Shown here: positions 9,333-18,091 of the stretch, piece after piece
Numbering within the stretch: the first letter of the stretch is position 1
Layout: each line of letters opens with the position of its first letter
From: Plantactinospora endophytica
GTDB lineage: Bacteria > Actinomycetota > Actinomycetes > Mycobacteriales > Micromonosporaceae
Direction of reading: 5' to 3'
Length of the DNA stretch: 64,000 nucleotides
Assembly (NCBI RefSeq): GCF_016862915.1
Contig: NZ_BONW01000044.1
Coordinates: 124,001-188,000 of the forward strand
The notes under the pieces: model-generated
The model's database searches: none
The model's input: only the letters and a program-made list of their open reading frames with translations
What the model was told of the DNA's origin: nothing
Made by a program: the position numbers and the translations under genes

Positions 9333-10832
9333 TCAGGCGACCCAGTGCGGGCGACGGGTCGCCGAGGACGGCGCGACCCGGTCGGCGAGGGCGGTGGCCA
9401 GCCGGCGTACGGCCTCGCCCAGCGTCTCCGGCGCCAGCGTGTACGGAATCCGCAGCCGCTGCTCGAAGACGCCCGGGTCGGAGGCGAAGAAGCCGCCGCC
9501 CTCGATCCGTACCCCGTAGTCGAGGGCCCGCTCGGCGAGGGCGGTGGCGACCGGCTCGCCCAGGTCCACCCAGAGCGACAGGCCGCCGGGCGGCGACCGC
9601 CAACTCCACTGTGGAAGGTGTTCGGTCAGCGCGGCCTCCAGCGCCGCACGCTGCTCGCGCAACCGCGCCAACCGGGGCGGCAGCAGGTCGTCGGCCCGGG
9701 CCAGCAGGTTCAGCGCGAGCAACTGGTCCAGCACCGAGCCGCCCATGTCGGTGGCGACGCGCTGCCCGGCCAGCTCGGTGACGAGCCGGGCCGGGGCACG
9801 CAGCCAGCCGATCCGCAGCCCGGCCCAGTGCGTCTTGCTCATCGAACCGATCGTGACGACCTGGCCGGTGCCGCCCGGCGGGCCCTGCGTGGCGGTGGGC
9901 GGCGGGGCGGGAACGTCGAGGGCGAGGTCGGCCAGGGTCTCGTCGACGACCAGCCAACCACCGGAGCGGGCGGCGGCCCGCAGCAGGCGACCCCGCTCCG
10001 GGTCGGGCAGCAGCGCGCCGGTCGGGTTGTGGAAGTCCGGGATCAGGTACGCCAGCCGGGGCACCACCTGACGCATGGTGGACTCGATGATCTCGATGTC
10101 CCAGCCGGCGTCGGTGACCGGCACCGACACGGTACGCAGCCGGGCCCGGCGCAGCGCCTCCAGCGCGTTCGGATAGGACGGGCTCTCCACCAGCACCCGG
10201 TCACCGGGACGACAGAGCAGCCCGACGACCAGCGTGAACGCGTGCTGGGCACCGGAGGTCACCAGGATCTGCTCGGGCACCGTGGCCAGGCCGCGCCGGG
10301 TGAACCGCTCGGCGACGGCGGCCCGCAGCTCCGCCAGCCCGTACGGGTGGTAGCCCGGGGTGTGGGTGTGCTCGGCGAGCTGCGGGGTGACCTGGGCGAG
10401 GGCGTCGGCGAGCAGCCCTGCCGGAAGCCCGGTGGGTGCGGCCCGGGCCAGGTCGATCGCGCTCTCCTCCGGGGCCAGCAGGCGGCTGATCCCGCTGGGC
10501 CGGCGGCCCTCCGGCAACTCCGTCCAGGTGCCGGAGCCCTGGCGACTGCGCGCGAACCCGCGCTCGCGCAGCAGGTCGTAGCCGGCGGTGACGGTGGCCC
10601 GGCTGGTGTCCAGGGCGGTGGCCAGTTCCCGCTCGGCGGGCAGCCTGACGTGCAGCGCGATCCGACCGTCCAGGATCAGTGCGCTGATCGCCTGGGCCAG
10701 GTGCCGGTAAGCCGGTCGCGCGCCGGCCAGGTCCGGCAGCATCGCCGCGAGCTGGCGGCTGCCCAGCGTCCGGTCGCCACGTTCCGCCGGGCTCACCGGC
10801 GGCAGCGGGATCGGCAGGGTCGGGGTAGCCAT
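9333..10832 (-). CDS. MocR-type GntR/aminotransferase-fold regulator (YczR-like)
   Basis: PLP-binding transcription factor: a GntR winged helix (about residues 35-105, PAERELATALDTSRATVTAGYDLL) fused to a fold-type I aminotransferase domain. PLP-site features are visible: DFHNPTG, the VVDETLADL aspartate, and the Schiff-base lysine in IGSMSKTHWAGLRIGW. About 499 residues from ATG 10832, chosen for its upstream GGGAGA; a more upstream ATG would overlap a putative operator. Divergent from a YczE/YitT-like membrane protein, the pairing that defines YczR among MocR subfamilies. It probably controls that gene in response to a vitamin B6 vitamer, though the effector is unproven. Confidence 0.88.
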   Translation of the reverse strand: MATPTLPIPLPPVSPAERGDRTLGSRQLAAMLPDLAGARPAYRHLAQAISALILDGRIALHVRLPAERELATALDTSRATVTAGYDLLRERGFARSRQGSGTWTELPEGRRPSGISRLLAPEESAIDLARAAPTGLPAGLLADALAQVTPQLAEHTHTPGYHPYGLAELRAAVAERFTRRGLATVPEQILVTSGAQHAFTLVVGLLCRPGDRVLVESPSYPNALEALRRARLRTVSVPVTDAGWDIEIIESTMRQVVPRLAYLIPDFHNPTGALLPDPERGRLLRAAARSGGWLVVDETLADLALDVPAPPPTATQGPPGGTGQVVTIGSMSKTHWAGLRIGWLRAPARLVTELAGQRVATDMGGSVLDQLLALNLLARADDLLPPRLARLREQRAALEAALTEHLPQWSWRSPPGGLSLWVDLGEPVATALAERALDYGVRIEGGGFFASDPGVFEQRLRIPYTLAPETLGEAVRRLATALADRVAPSSATRRPHWVA

Positions 10833-10848
10833 ACCGGCCATTCTCCCA

Positions 10849-10900
10849 GGATTGGCCATGTAATCCAGACCAATGCTCCGACAGACTTGCCGGATTGGCC
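10849..10900. promoter_or_regulatory. Putative MocR operator, three ATTGGyC sites
   Basis: GGATTGGCC occurs at 10849-10857 and again at 10892-10900 as direct repeats, with an inverted copy (CCAGACCAAT) at 10865-10874 between them. Two direct repeats plus an inverted half-site is the layout of characterised MocR operators. It fills the gap between the divergent MocR and YczE genes. Confidence 0.6.
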
Positions 10901-10933
10901 TTGGTCCGAGCGAACCGTCTGGAGGACGCCCGC

Positions 10934-11830
10934 ATGGCGCAGGAGATTCTCGACCGGCACGAACGGCGTACCGGTCCAGCCCCGCCTCCGCTCGGCTACG
11001 TCCGCCTCGCCGAACGCCCGTGGCGACGCCTCCCCCAACTCTTCGTCGGGCTCGCGCTCTACGGCTTCAGCCTCTCGGTCATGCTGCGGGCCTCGCTGGG
11101 GGTCAACCCGTGGAGCGTGCTCTACGACGGCCTGACCCGGCACATCCCGCTGAGCTTCGGCACGGTCAGCGCCGTCGTCGGCCTGCTCGTCCTGCTGTTC
11201 TGGATTCCGCTGCGGCAGGTGCCGACATTCGGCACCGGTGCGAACATCGTCGTCCTGGCGCTCTCGGCCGATCTCGGCCTGGCACTGCTGCCCGAGCGGC
11301 TGGGGCTGCCCGCCCGGATCGGCCTGCTCGTCGGCGGGATACTGCTCAACGGACTCGCCATCGCCGTCTACGTCGGCGCCCGGCTCGGCCCCGGACCCCG
11401 GGACGGCCTGATGACCGGCGCGTCCCGGTTGACCGGACGCTCGATCCGGCTGGTCCGTACCCTGATCGAACTCACCGTGCTGGGCGTGGGCTGGCTGCTC
11501 GGCGGGACCGTGGGCGTCGGCACGGTGCTCTACGCCCTCGCGGTCGGGTCGGTCGCGCAGTACTGCCTGCGCTGGTTCGCCTACCGCAGCAGCGCCGAGC
11601 GCGCGTCCGTCTCGACCGGCCCGCGCAGCGCCCGGGGCGGGGCGGCACCGGCACGGGCGGCCCCGGCAGCAGAGAGCGCGAGCACGCGGAGCCAGGCGGC
11701 CCCGGCAGGGGAGGGCGCGAGCACGCAGTGCCAGGCGGCCCCGGCCGCGGAGCGCGCGAGCCCGCAGAGTCAGGGGGCACCGGCCGCGAGCACGGAGGCG
11801 ACGAGCGGTGACATGCCATGGCGGCCGTAG
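10934..11830 (+). CDS. YczE/YitT-family membrane protein with repeat tail
   Basis: Inner-membrane protein of unknown transport or sensing role, usually found beside MocR regulators. From ATG 10934 (GGAGG eight bases upstream) it has 298 residues. Five or six hydrophobic segments span about residues 30-210, beginning LPQLFVGLALYGFSLSVML. The last 80 or so residues form a hydrophilic tail made from three 13-residue repeats (AAPAAESASTRSQ and variants) encoded by perfect-length 39-bp units at 11657-11773. Such a tail is not part of the family and looks like recent repeat growth. The upstream TTG at 10895 is an unlikely start. Confidence 0.82.
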   Translation: MAQEILDRHERRTGPAPPPLGYVRLAERPWRRLPQLFVGLALYGFSLSVMLRASLGVNPWSVLYDGLTRHIPLSFGTVSAVVGLLVLLFWIPLRQVPTFGTGANIVVLALSADLGLALLPERLGLPARIGLLVGGILLNGLAIAVYVGARLGPGPRDGLMTGASRLTGRSIRLVRTLIELTVLGVGWLLGGTVGVGTVLYALAVGSVAQYCLRWFAYRSSAERASVSTGPRSARGGAAPARAAPAAESASTRSQAAPAGEGASTQCQAAPAAERASPQSQGAPAASTEATSGDMPWRP

Positions 11831-11840
11831 GGCCCGGCCG

Positions 11841-12356
11841 TCAGTCGGTCCGCTCGCCGGCCAGCCCGGCCAGGATCTCGTCGGCCACCTGCTCCGGGGT
11901 CCGCCCGTCGGTGACCACGGTCCAGGTGGCCACCTCGGAATAGAGCGGACGACGCTGGTCGAGCAGGTGCTTGAGGGTGGCCCGGGGGTTGATCGCGAGC
12001 AGTGGCCGGCCGGTGCCGAGGCCGACCCGCTTGGCCGCGTCCGACAGCTCCACGGAGAGGTAGATGACCCGGTGCCCGGCCAGCGCGGCCCGGTTCTCCT
12101 CGGCGAGGATCGCGCCGCCGCCGAGCGCCAGCACCCCGTCGAAGGAGGCCAGCGCGGTCGCCACGGCGGCCCGTTCCAGGGTACGGAAATGCTCCTCGCC
12201 GTCGTCCACGAAGATCTCCGGGATCGGCTTGCCGGCGGTCGCCTCGATGTCCCCGTCGGTGTCCCGGAAGTCGACGCCGAGCCCCTTGGCGACCAGCATC
12301 CCGGTGCTGGTCTTGCCGGCCCCCATCACCCCGACCAGCACGCAGACCGGTGCCAT
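11841..12356 (-). CDS. aroK: Shikimate kinase
   Basis: Phosphorylates shikimate at O3 using ATP. 171 residues, NMP-kinase fold. Walker A is [10 protein letters not shown] near residues 10-19; DTD (residues 33-35 region) binds Mg and shikimate; FRTLE and LGGGA carry the shikimate-binding Arg and Gly residues; the lid Arg is in GTGRPLL. The ATG overlaps the aroC stop by one base, so aroC-aroK are coupled. Downstream of it the aro operon is interrupted by YczE in the opposite direction, only 10 bases away. Confidence 0.96.
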   Translation of the reverse strand: MAPVCVLVGVMGAGKTSTGMLVAKGLGVDFRDTDGDIEATAGKPIPEIFVDDGEEHFRTLERAAVATALASFDGVLALGGGAILAEENRAALAGHRVIYLSVELSDAAKRVGLGTGRPLLAINPRATLKHLLDQRRPLYSEVATWTVVTDGRTPEQVADEILAGLAGERTD

Positions 12357-13534
12357 CAGTGGATCACCAGGTTGTCCAGGTAGCCGGCGAGGTTGCGGCG
12401 GATCTCGGCCACCGAGTCACCGCCGAACTTCTCCAGCGCCGCCTCGGCCAGCACCAGCGCCACCATGGTCTCGGCGACGATCGCGGCGGCGGGTACGGCG
12501 CAGACGTCGGAACGCTGGTTGATCGCGGTCGCCGGCTCACCCGTGGCGACGTCCACGGTGGAAAGTGCCCGGTTGAGCGAGGAGATCGGCTTCATCGCGG
12601 CGCGTACCCGCAGTGGCTCGCCGGTGGTGATGCCGCCCTCCAGCCCGCCGGCCCGGTCGGTGACCCGGCGTACCCCGGTGGCGGTGGGGACGATCTCGTC
12701 GTGCGCCACCGAGCCCCGGGACCGGGCCTGCTGCCAGGCGTCACCGATCTCCACGCCCTTGATCGCCTGGATGGACATCAGCGCGGCGGCGAGCCGGGCG
12801 TCGAGCTTGCGGTCCCACTGCACGTGGCTGCCCAGCCCCGGCGGTACGCCGTAGGCGAGCACCTCGACGATGCCGCCGAGGGTGTCGGCGTCGGACTTGG
12901 CGGCGTCCACCTCGGCGACCATCCGGGCGCTGGCCTCCGGGTCGAGGCAGCGCAGCGGGTCGGCGTCGATCCGCTCGGCGTCCTCGGGGCGGGGCTGTAG
13001 GCCGGGCTTGGCGGCGACCGAGCCGAGTTCCACCACGTGCGAGACGATCTCGATGCCGAGCGCCTGCCGGAGCAGGGCCCGGGCGACGGTGCCGACCGCG
13101 ACCCGGGCGGCGGTCTCCCGGGCGCTGGCGCGTTCCAGGATCGGCCGGGCGTCGGTGTGGCCGTACTTCTGCATGCCGGCCAGGTCGGCGTGGCCGGGCC
13201 GGGGCCGGGTCAGGGCTGCGTTGCGGGCCTGACCGGCCAGCAACTCCGGGTCTACCGGGTCGGCGGCCATCACCGTCTGCCACTTCGGCCACTCGGAGTT
13301 GCCCACCCGGATCGCCACCGGGCTGCCCAGGGTCAGGCCGTGCCGGAGACCGCCGACGATCTCCACCTCGTCCCGCTCGAACGACATCCGGGCGCCCCGG
13401 CCGTAGCCGAGCCGGCGGCGGCCCAACTGGCGGACGATCTCCTCGCTGGTCACCTCGACCCCGGCCGGCAGCCCTTCGAGCAGCGCCACCAGAGCAGGTC
13501 CATGCGACTCCCCCGCCGTCAACCAGCGCAACAC
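12356..13534 (-). CDS. aroC: Chorismate synthase
   Basis: FMN-dependent enzyme making chorismate, the branch point to aromatic amino acids, folate and quinones. 392 residues from GTG 13534, chosen because GGAGAGG lies seven bases upstream and because orthologues start MLRW-TAGESHG; an upstream TTG would add two residues. Family signatures: [29 protein letters not shown] and the C-terminal [15 protein letters not shown]. First gene of the aroC-aroK pair; its promoter must lie in the 99 bases shared with the 3' end of the MarR gene. Confidence 0.96.
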   Translation of the reverse strand: MLRWLTAGESHGPALVALLEGLPAGVEVTSEEIVRQLGRRRLGYGRGARMSFERDEVEIVGGLRHGLTLGSPVAIRVGNSEWPKWQTVMAADPVDPELLAGQARNAALTRPRPGHADLAGMQKYGHTDARPILERASARETAARVAVGTVARALLRQALGIEIVSHVVELGSVAAKPGLQPRPEDAERIDADPLRCLDPEASARMVAEVDAAKSDADTLGGIVEVLAYGVPPGLGSHVQWDRKLDARLAAALMSIQAIKGVEIGDAWQQARSRGSVAHDEIVPTATGVRRVTDRAGGLEGGITTGEPLRVRAAMKPISSLNRALSTVDVATGEPATAINQRSDVCAVPAAAIVAETMVALVLAEAALEKFGGDSVAEIRRNLAGYLDNLVIH

Positions 13535-13633
13535 GACCAACCCTCTCCTCGTCGCGACCGGGCGCCGGCCGCCGGACGGTCAAGTTTGGCACGAACCCGG
13601 TGTACTCCGGTGCACCGCCCGTGCCGTCCCGCT

Positions 13634-14122
13634 CTACGGACGGGCAGGATCGGCCGGCTGGGCGGCCCGTTCCTGGTCGGTAAGCAGGTCGGCCAGCCGG
13701 TGCAGTTGTCCGGCGGCCCGCACGACGTCCCGCCGGGCCGGCTCGTCGAGCCGGTGCAGCGCGTCGAGCAGCAGATCGCGGCGGTGCGCGACGTACTCGC
13801 CGATCCGGACGTGCGCGGCCGGGGTCAGCCGGAGCCGGACCACGCGGCGGTTTTCCGGGTCCCGGGTCCGCTCCAGAAGGCCGGCTCCGGCGAGGTCGCC
13901 GACCAGGGTGCTGACGGTGTTGGCGGCGGTGTGCAGCCGCTCCGCCGTCTCCTTGACGCTGATCTCCGGGCAGCGCTCGACCAGCCGCAGCACCTCCACC
14001 TGGGCGTCGGGCAGCGGCGGCCGGCCGATCCGCCGGCTGGTCGAGCGGCGCAGTACCCGGTGCAGGTCGGCCACGGCCCGGCCGAGCGCCTCGGCCGCGC
14101 CGGCCGTCGCGTCGTCGGTCAT
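13634..14122 (-). CDS. MarR-family transcriptional regulator
   Basis: Dimeric winged-helix repressor. 162 residues, with the MarR DNA-binding core at about 45-115 (ISVKETAERLHTAANTVSTLVGDLAGAGLLERTRDPENRRVVRLRLTP contains the recognition helix and beta-wing). It is divergent from a drug exporter gene, and a perfect 8-bp inverted repeat lies between them at 14169-14188. This suggests classic MarR control of the exporter and of itself. Effector unknown. The pair is inserted between aroE and aroC. Confidence 0.9.
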   Translation of the reverse strand: MTDDATAGAAEALGRAVADLHRVLRRSTSRRIGRPPLPDAQVEVLRLVERCPEISVKETAERLHTAANTVSTLVGDLAGAGLLERTRDPENRRVVRLRLTPAAHVRIGEYVAHRRDLLLDALHRLDEPARRDVVRAAGQLHRLADLLTDQERAAQPADPARP

Positions 14123-14168
14123 CCCCGGTCCCCCGTTCCCCGTTCCCGTCGGCTACTTCACATCGCAA

Positions 14169-14188
14169 TAGCTCTGCTCACAGAGCTA
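14169..14188. promoter_or_regulatory. Inverted-repeat operator between marR-like and MFS genes
   Basis: TAGCTCTG-ctca-CAGAGCTA is a perfect 8-bp dyad with a four-base spacer, located 47 bases before the regulator start and 36 before the exporter start. Size and position fit a MarR operator. Confidence 0.7.
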
Positions 14189-14223
14189 AAGTGTCGGTCT
14201 GTCCCAAGACTAGGGGGAACGCC

Positions 14224-15495
14224 GTGGGCGAAGCACGCCCCGCAGCAGCGCCCGCACGCCCCGCAGCACCGCCCGGACGCGCCGCCGGAGCCGGCCAACT
14301 GCTGCTGCTCGGCACCCTGACCGCGGTGGGTCCACTGTCCCTGGACATGTACCTGCCGGCCTTCCCGGAGATGACCGGCGACCTCGCCACCAGCCCGACC
14401 GACGTACAGCTCTCGCTGACCACCTTCCTGTTCGGCCTCGCCCTCGGCCAACTCGTCACCGGGCCGCTCAGCGACCGGTACGGGCGGCGCCGGCCGGTGC
14501 TGATCGGCGTCGCCGCGTACACCGTGGCCAGCCTGCTCTGCGCGTTCGCGCCGTCGGCCGAGGCGCTGGCCGGACTCCGGCTGCTCCAGGGGGTGGCCAG
14601 CGGAACCGGGGTGGTGGTCGCCCGGGCGATCGTCCGGGACCGCTACTCCGGCGTCGCGGCGGCGAAGTACTTCTCCCGGCTCATCCTGATCTTCGGTGTC
14701 GCCCCGGCCGCCGCACCGGCGCTGGGCACCCTCGTGCTCCAGGTCGGCAACTGGCGGGCCGTCTTCGTCGCCCTGACCGGAATCGGCCTACTGCTGCTCG
14801 GCGCGGTCGCCCGATGGCTACCGGAGACACTTCCCGCCGAACAGCGGAACACCGGCGGGCTGGCCGGCACCGCCCGGGCGATGTGGGGACTGCTCACCGA
14901 CCGGGTCTACCTCGGCTACGTACTCACCCAGGGGTTGGCGTTCGCCGCGCTGTTCGCGTACATCTCCGGGTCCTCGTTCGTGATCCAGGACGTCTTCGCG
15001 CTCTCCGCCGGCTGGTTCACGCTGATCTTCGGGCTGAACGCCGCTGGGATGACCGCCGTCGGTCAGCTCAACGCCCGGCTGCTCGACCGGTACGGCACCC
15101 GCCGGCTGCTCGGCACCGCCCTGCTCGCCAGCCTGCTGGCCGCCGCCGCCCTGCTCGGCGGGGCGGCCACCGACAACCTGCCGACCGTACTGGTCGCGCT
15201 CTTCGTCTTCGTCTCCTGCGTCGGCATGACCCTGCCGAACGGCCTGGCGCTGGCCCTGGACCGGCATCCCCGGCACGCCGGTACCGCTGCCGCGCTGCTC
15301 GGGGCGCTCCAGTTGAGCATCGCCGCCGCCCTGGCACCACTGGCCGGCCTCGGCCCGGACGACAGCGCGCTGCCGATGGCCGTACTGGTGCTCGGCAGCA
15401 CCGCACTCTCCGCGCTGGTGGTCTTCACCCTCACCCGGAGCGGGCGGCAGCCAGTGCCGAACGCATCGCGTCCACCGGCGCCGGTACCCCGGTGA
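14224..15495 (+). CDS. Bcr/CflA-type multidrug MFS exporter
   Basis: Proton-driven drug exporter with 12 predicted membrane helices, about 423 residues. LDMYLPAFPEM in helix 1 and the motif A loop GPLSDRYGRRRPVL between helices 2 and 3 are typical of the Bcr/CflA group (bicyclomycin, chloramphenicol, sulfonamide resistance relatives). GTG 14224 is preferred because AGGGGG lies six bases upstream; the longer start at 14191 lacks one. Its 3' end overlaps aroE (opposite strand) by 65 bases. Substrate unknown; controlled by the divergent MarR gene. Confidence 0.88.
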   Translation: MGEARPAAAPARPAAPPGRAAGAGQLLLLGTLTAVGPLSLDMYLPAFPEMTGDLATSPTDVQLSLTTFLFGLALGQLVTGPLSDRYGRRRPVLIGVAAYTVASLLCAFAPSAEALAGLRLLQGVASGTGVVVARAIVRDRYSGVAAAKYFSRLILIFGVAPAAAPALGTLVLQVGNWRAVFVALTGIGLLLLGAVARWLPETLPAEQRNTGGLAGTARAMWGLLTDRVYLGYVLTQGLAFAALFAYISGSSFVIQDVFALSAGWFTLIFGLNAAGMTAVGQLNARLLDRYGTRRLLGTALLASLLAAAALLGGAATDNLPTVLVALFVFVSCVGMTLPNGLALALDRHPRHAGTAAALLGALQLSIAAALAPLAGLGPDDSALPMAVLVLGSTALSALVVFTLTRSGRQPVPNASRPPAPVPR

Positions 15496-16258
15496 ACTGC
15501 GTGAACTGTCCCACCGCCTGGGCCAGCAGCAGGTCGAGGCCGGAGACGATCCGGCAGCCGGCCGTCGCGGCTGCGGCCGCCAGCGGAGTCGGCCACGGGT
15601 CGTAGACGACGTCGAAGAAGACGGTCTCCGGCCGCCAGGACCGGGCCACCTCGGCGAAACCGTCGGCGGCGCCCTTCGGCACGGTGGAGATGACCAGGTC
15701 GGCGCCGTCCCGCTCGCCCGGGGCCGCCCAGTCCGCGATCTCGAACCGCAGGCCGAGCGTGTCGGCCAGCCGGGCCAGCTCGGCACCGGCGGCGGGCCGG
15801 CGTACCCGGCAGGTGACCCGGCGGGCGGAGAGCCGTACGGCGGCGGCCAGCGCGGCCCGGGCGGTGCCCCCGGCACCGAGCAGCAGCACCTCGGCGTCGG
15901 CCGGTACGCCGGCTCCGACCAGCACGTCGACCATGCCCGGTACGTCGGTGTTGTCGGCGGCCCACGAGCCGTCCGGTCGGCGTACCAGAGTGTTGGCGGC
16001 ACCGATCGCGGCGGCGACCGGCGAGACCTCGGTGGCCACCGCGAGCGCCGCCTCCTTGAGCGGCATGGTCAGGGAGAGCCCCGCCCACTCCGGGCCGAGC
16101 CCGGCCACCCGGTCGGGCAGCTCGGCCTCGGCGCACTCGATCGCCGTGTAGGACCAGCCGGTCAACCCGGCCGCCGCGTAACCGGCGTTGTGGATGACCG
16201 GGGAGAGCGAGTGGGCGATCGGCTTGCCCAGCACCGCCGCCCGGCGCTCCTCCGTCAC
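15431..16258 (-). CDS. aroE: Shikimate dehydrogenase
   Basis: NADP-dependent reduction of 3-dehydroshikimate to shikimate. 275 residues. The N-terminal domain has GKPIAHSLSPVIHN (shikimate site) and the catalytic Lys in LTMPLKEAA; ADNTD follows; the cofactor loop is LLGAGGTARA. A C-terminal helix with SGLDLLLAQAVGQF completes the fold. The GTG start lies inside a CGTCAC/CGTCGT repeat with no clear Shine-Dalgarno, so a start slightly downstream (GTG before LGKP, after GGAGGAG) is possible. Lies 84 bases after mltG; convergent overlap with the MFS exporter. Confidence 0.95.
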   Translation of the reverse strand: MTEERRAAVLGKPIAHSLSPVIHNAGYAAAGLTGWSYTAIECAEAELPDRVAGLGPEWAGLSLTMPLKEAALAVATEVSPVAAAIGAANTLVRRPDGSWAADNTDVPGMVDVLVGAGVPADAEVLLLGAGGTARAALAAAVRLSARRVTCRVRRPAAGAELARLADTLGLRFEIADWAAPGERDGADLVISTVPKGAADGFAEVARSWRPETVFFDVVYDPWPTPLAAAAATAGCRIVSGLDLLLAQAVGQFTQFTGVPAPVDAMRSALAAARSG

Positions 16259-16338
16259 GTCGTCGTCACCGTCACCGTCACGTCGTCGTCACTGTCACGT
16301 GTCGTCACCGTCGCGGCGTCGCCACCCGCACGTGTCGT
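16255..16338. repeat. Short GTC-rich tandem repeat between mltG and aroE
   Basis: A unit resembling GTCACGTCGTCGTCACCGTC is repeated imperfectly about three times through the whole mltG-aroE gap and across the aroE GTG start. It carries no obvious terminator or Shine-Dalgarno. Confidence 0.6.
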
Positions 16339-16342
16339 CACC

Positions 16343-17560
16343 TCAGAGCACGCCGTTCTTCCGGGCCTCTTCGATGTTGCGCTCGTGCTCCTCGTTGGTG
16401 GTGGCGAACTTCGAGCGGCCGTCCTTGTCGACGGCCACGAAGAACAGCCAGGTCCCCTTCGGCGGGTTCATCGCCCCTTCGAGGGCCTTCTGCCCCGGGT
16501 TGTTGATCGGCCCCGGCGGCAGCCCCGCCTTGCCGTGCATCCGGTAGGGGTTGTTCTTGTCGAAGAGGTCCGCGTCGGTCATGTCCCCGGAGCGCTTGGT
16601 CTTCTTGCCGGTCCGCTCCCAGTAGTAGTTGACCCCGACGTCGAACTCCAGGCAGCCGGTCAGCCCGTTGCCGTTCTTGCAGTAGTGGTCGCCACTGTAG
16701 ATCCGGTTGTACGCCACCCGGGCGACCTTGCCGAGGTCGATCTCGTTACCCGCCTCGGCCTGGGCCAGCGACGCGACGATCAGTGCCTCGTACGGGCTGA
16801 TCTCGCGCTCCTTCTGCACCCGGTCGACGAAGTCGATGTCCTCGGCGACCGACATGAAGCGCTGCACCATCAGCTTGAGGATCGCCTCGGCGCTCGCGTT
16901 CGGGGGCAGCTCGTAGGTGTCCGGGAAGAGGAAGCCCTCGATCGTCTTGTCGACCTTCTGGCCGTCGTCGCGCTTGAACCAGAAGTCCGCGATGCCGAGC
17001 CCCTTCAGGTCCTTGGCGGCGGTCTCGAAGTCCTTGACCGGGAGCTTGGTCTCCGCCGCCAGCGCCTTGAAGATCTGCTTGACGGTGGCGCCCTCCTTGA
17101 CGAGGAAGCCGTTGACGAGCTTGTTCTTCAGGTCCAGCAGCAGGCCCAGCGCCGCCTCCGCGTTCATCTCCTTGCGGACCTTGTAAACCCCCGGCTGGAT
17201 GTTGCCGCTGCGGGAGTTCGCCTGGGCCGCCTCGATGAACGCCTTGGTGCTCTTGACGACTCCGGCCGAGACCAGCGTGTTGGCGATCTCGGCGATGGTC
17301 TGGCCCTCCTCGACCTGGACCTGGACCTCACCGCTGCCGGTGCCGTCGTAGTCCGGGGTGACGAAGTAGCCCTGCACCCGGTCGAAGCCGTACCAGCCTG
17401 CGCCGCCCAGGACGCCGAGCAGCACGAACGTCATCAGCAGGGCCGCGATCGTCCGGCCCCGCCCGCCACGCTTCTTCTTGCCGTTGCGGTTGCGCGCGCC
17501 GCGCCGGTGCCGTCCCTTCTCCGCACGCTCGTCGAACGCGAGCTCCAACTCGTCGATCAT
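16343..17560 (-). CDS. mltG: Endolytic transglycosylase MltG
   Basis: Membrane-anchored lytic transglycosylase thought to cut nascent glycan strands and so set their length. 405 residues: a basic cytoplasmic start (KKKRGGRGR), one membrane helix at about 37-57, a LysM-like domain (EEGQTIAEIANTLVSAGVV), then the YceG/MltG catalytic domain. The probable catalytic Glu is in ASLAQAEAG; E-G-F-L-F-PDTYE and PYRMHGKAGLPPGPINNPG are family hallmarks. The ATG overlaps the ruvX stop by four bases; the ruvX-mltG-aroE order is conserved in actinobacteria. Confidence 0.94.
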   Translation of the reverse strand: MIDELELAFDERAEKGRHRRGARNRNGKKKRGGRGRTIAALLMTFVLLGVLGGAGWYGFDRVQGYFVTPDYDGTGSGEVQVQVEEGQTIAEIANTLVSAGVVKSTKAFIEAAQANSRSGNIQPGVYKVRKEMNAEAALGLLLDLKNKLVNGFLVKEGATVKQIFKALAAETKLPVKDFETAAKDLKGLGIADFWFKRDDGQKVDKTIEGFLFPDTYELPPNASAEAILKLMVQRFMSVAEDIDFVDRVQKEREISPYEALIVASLAQAEAGNEIDLGKVARVAYNRIYSGDHYCKNGNGLTGCLEFDVGVNYYWERTGKKTKRSGDMTDADLFDKNNPYRMHGKAGLPPGPINNPGQKALEGAMNPPKGTWLFFVAVDKDGRSKFATTNEEHERNIEEARKNGVL

Positions 17561-18018
17561 CCCGTCCGCCTCCGCTGCCCATCTAGCCAGCTCTGCAGAA
17601 TCTCCACCGCGGCCGCCTGATCGACCACCGCCCGTTGACGCCGTCCTCGGACGCCCCGCTCGGCTAGCCTACGAGAAGCCACGACGGTCGACATCCTTTC
17701 ATCCACCAGATCCACCGGCACCGGCGTGATCGCCGCACCGAGCCGCCGGGCGTACGCCTTCGCCTGGGTCGCCGCCGGTCCGTGCGTCCCGGCGAGTGTC
17801 ACCGGCAGACCGACCACGACCGTGACCACCTGGTGGAGTTCGACGAGCCGCGCGATTTCCGAGATATCGGCCGGAACCGCCTCATTATCGGTCTTCAGGT
17901 CCCGGGGCAGCGTCACCAGCGGGGTTGCCAGGATCCCGTCCGGATCGGAGAGCGCGACACCCACGCGTACCTGACCGACGTCCACGCCGAGCCGGACGCC
18001 CCGGGGAAGGGTCGTCAT
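17557..18018 (-). CDS. ruvX: RuvX/YqgF-type Holliday junction resolvase-like nuclease
   Basis: RNase H-fold nuclease linked to Holliday-junction resolution and to 16S rRNA 5' processing in related bacteria. 153 residues. Acidic catalytic residues lie in RLGVDVGQVRVGVALSD, VDERMST and VDQAAAVEILQ, and all are present. It sits upstream of mltG with a four-base overlap and 164 bases downstream of alaS, in the usual alaS-ruvX-mltG order. Confidence 0.93.
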   Translation of the reverse strand: MTTLPRGVRLGVDVGQVRVGVALSDPDGILATPLVTLPRDLKTDNEAVPADISEIARLVELHQVVTVVVGLPVTLAGTHGPAATQAKAYARRLGAAITPVPVDLVDERMSTVVASRRLAERGVRGRRQRAVVDQAAAVEILQSWLDGQRRRTG

Positions 18019-18091
18019 CGCGTCGTGCCAGGAAGGGGTCGGTTCATAGCGCTATGCCACCGGAAAACTGGATCATCCGATTTCTGTCGGC

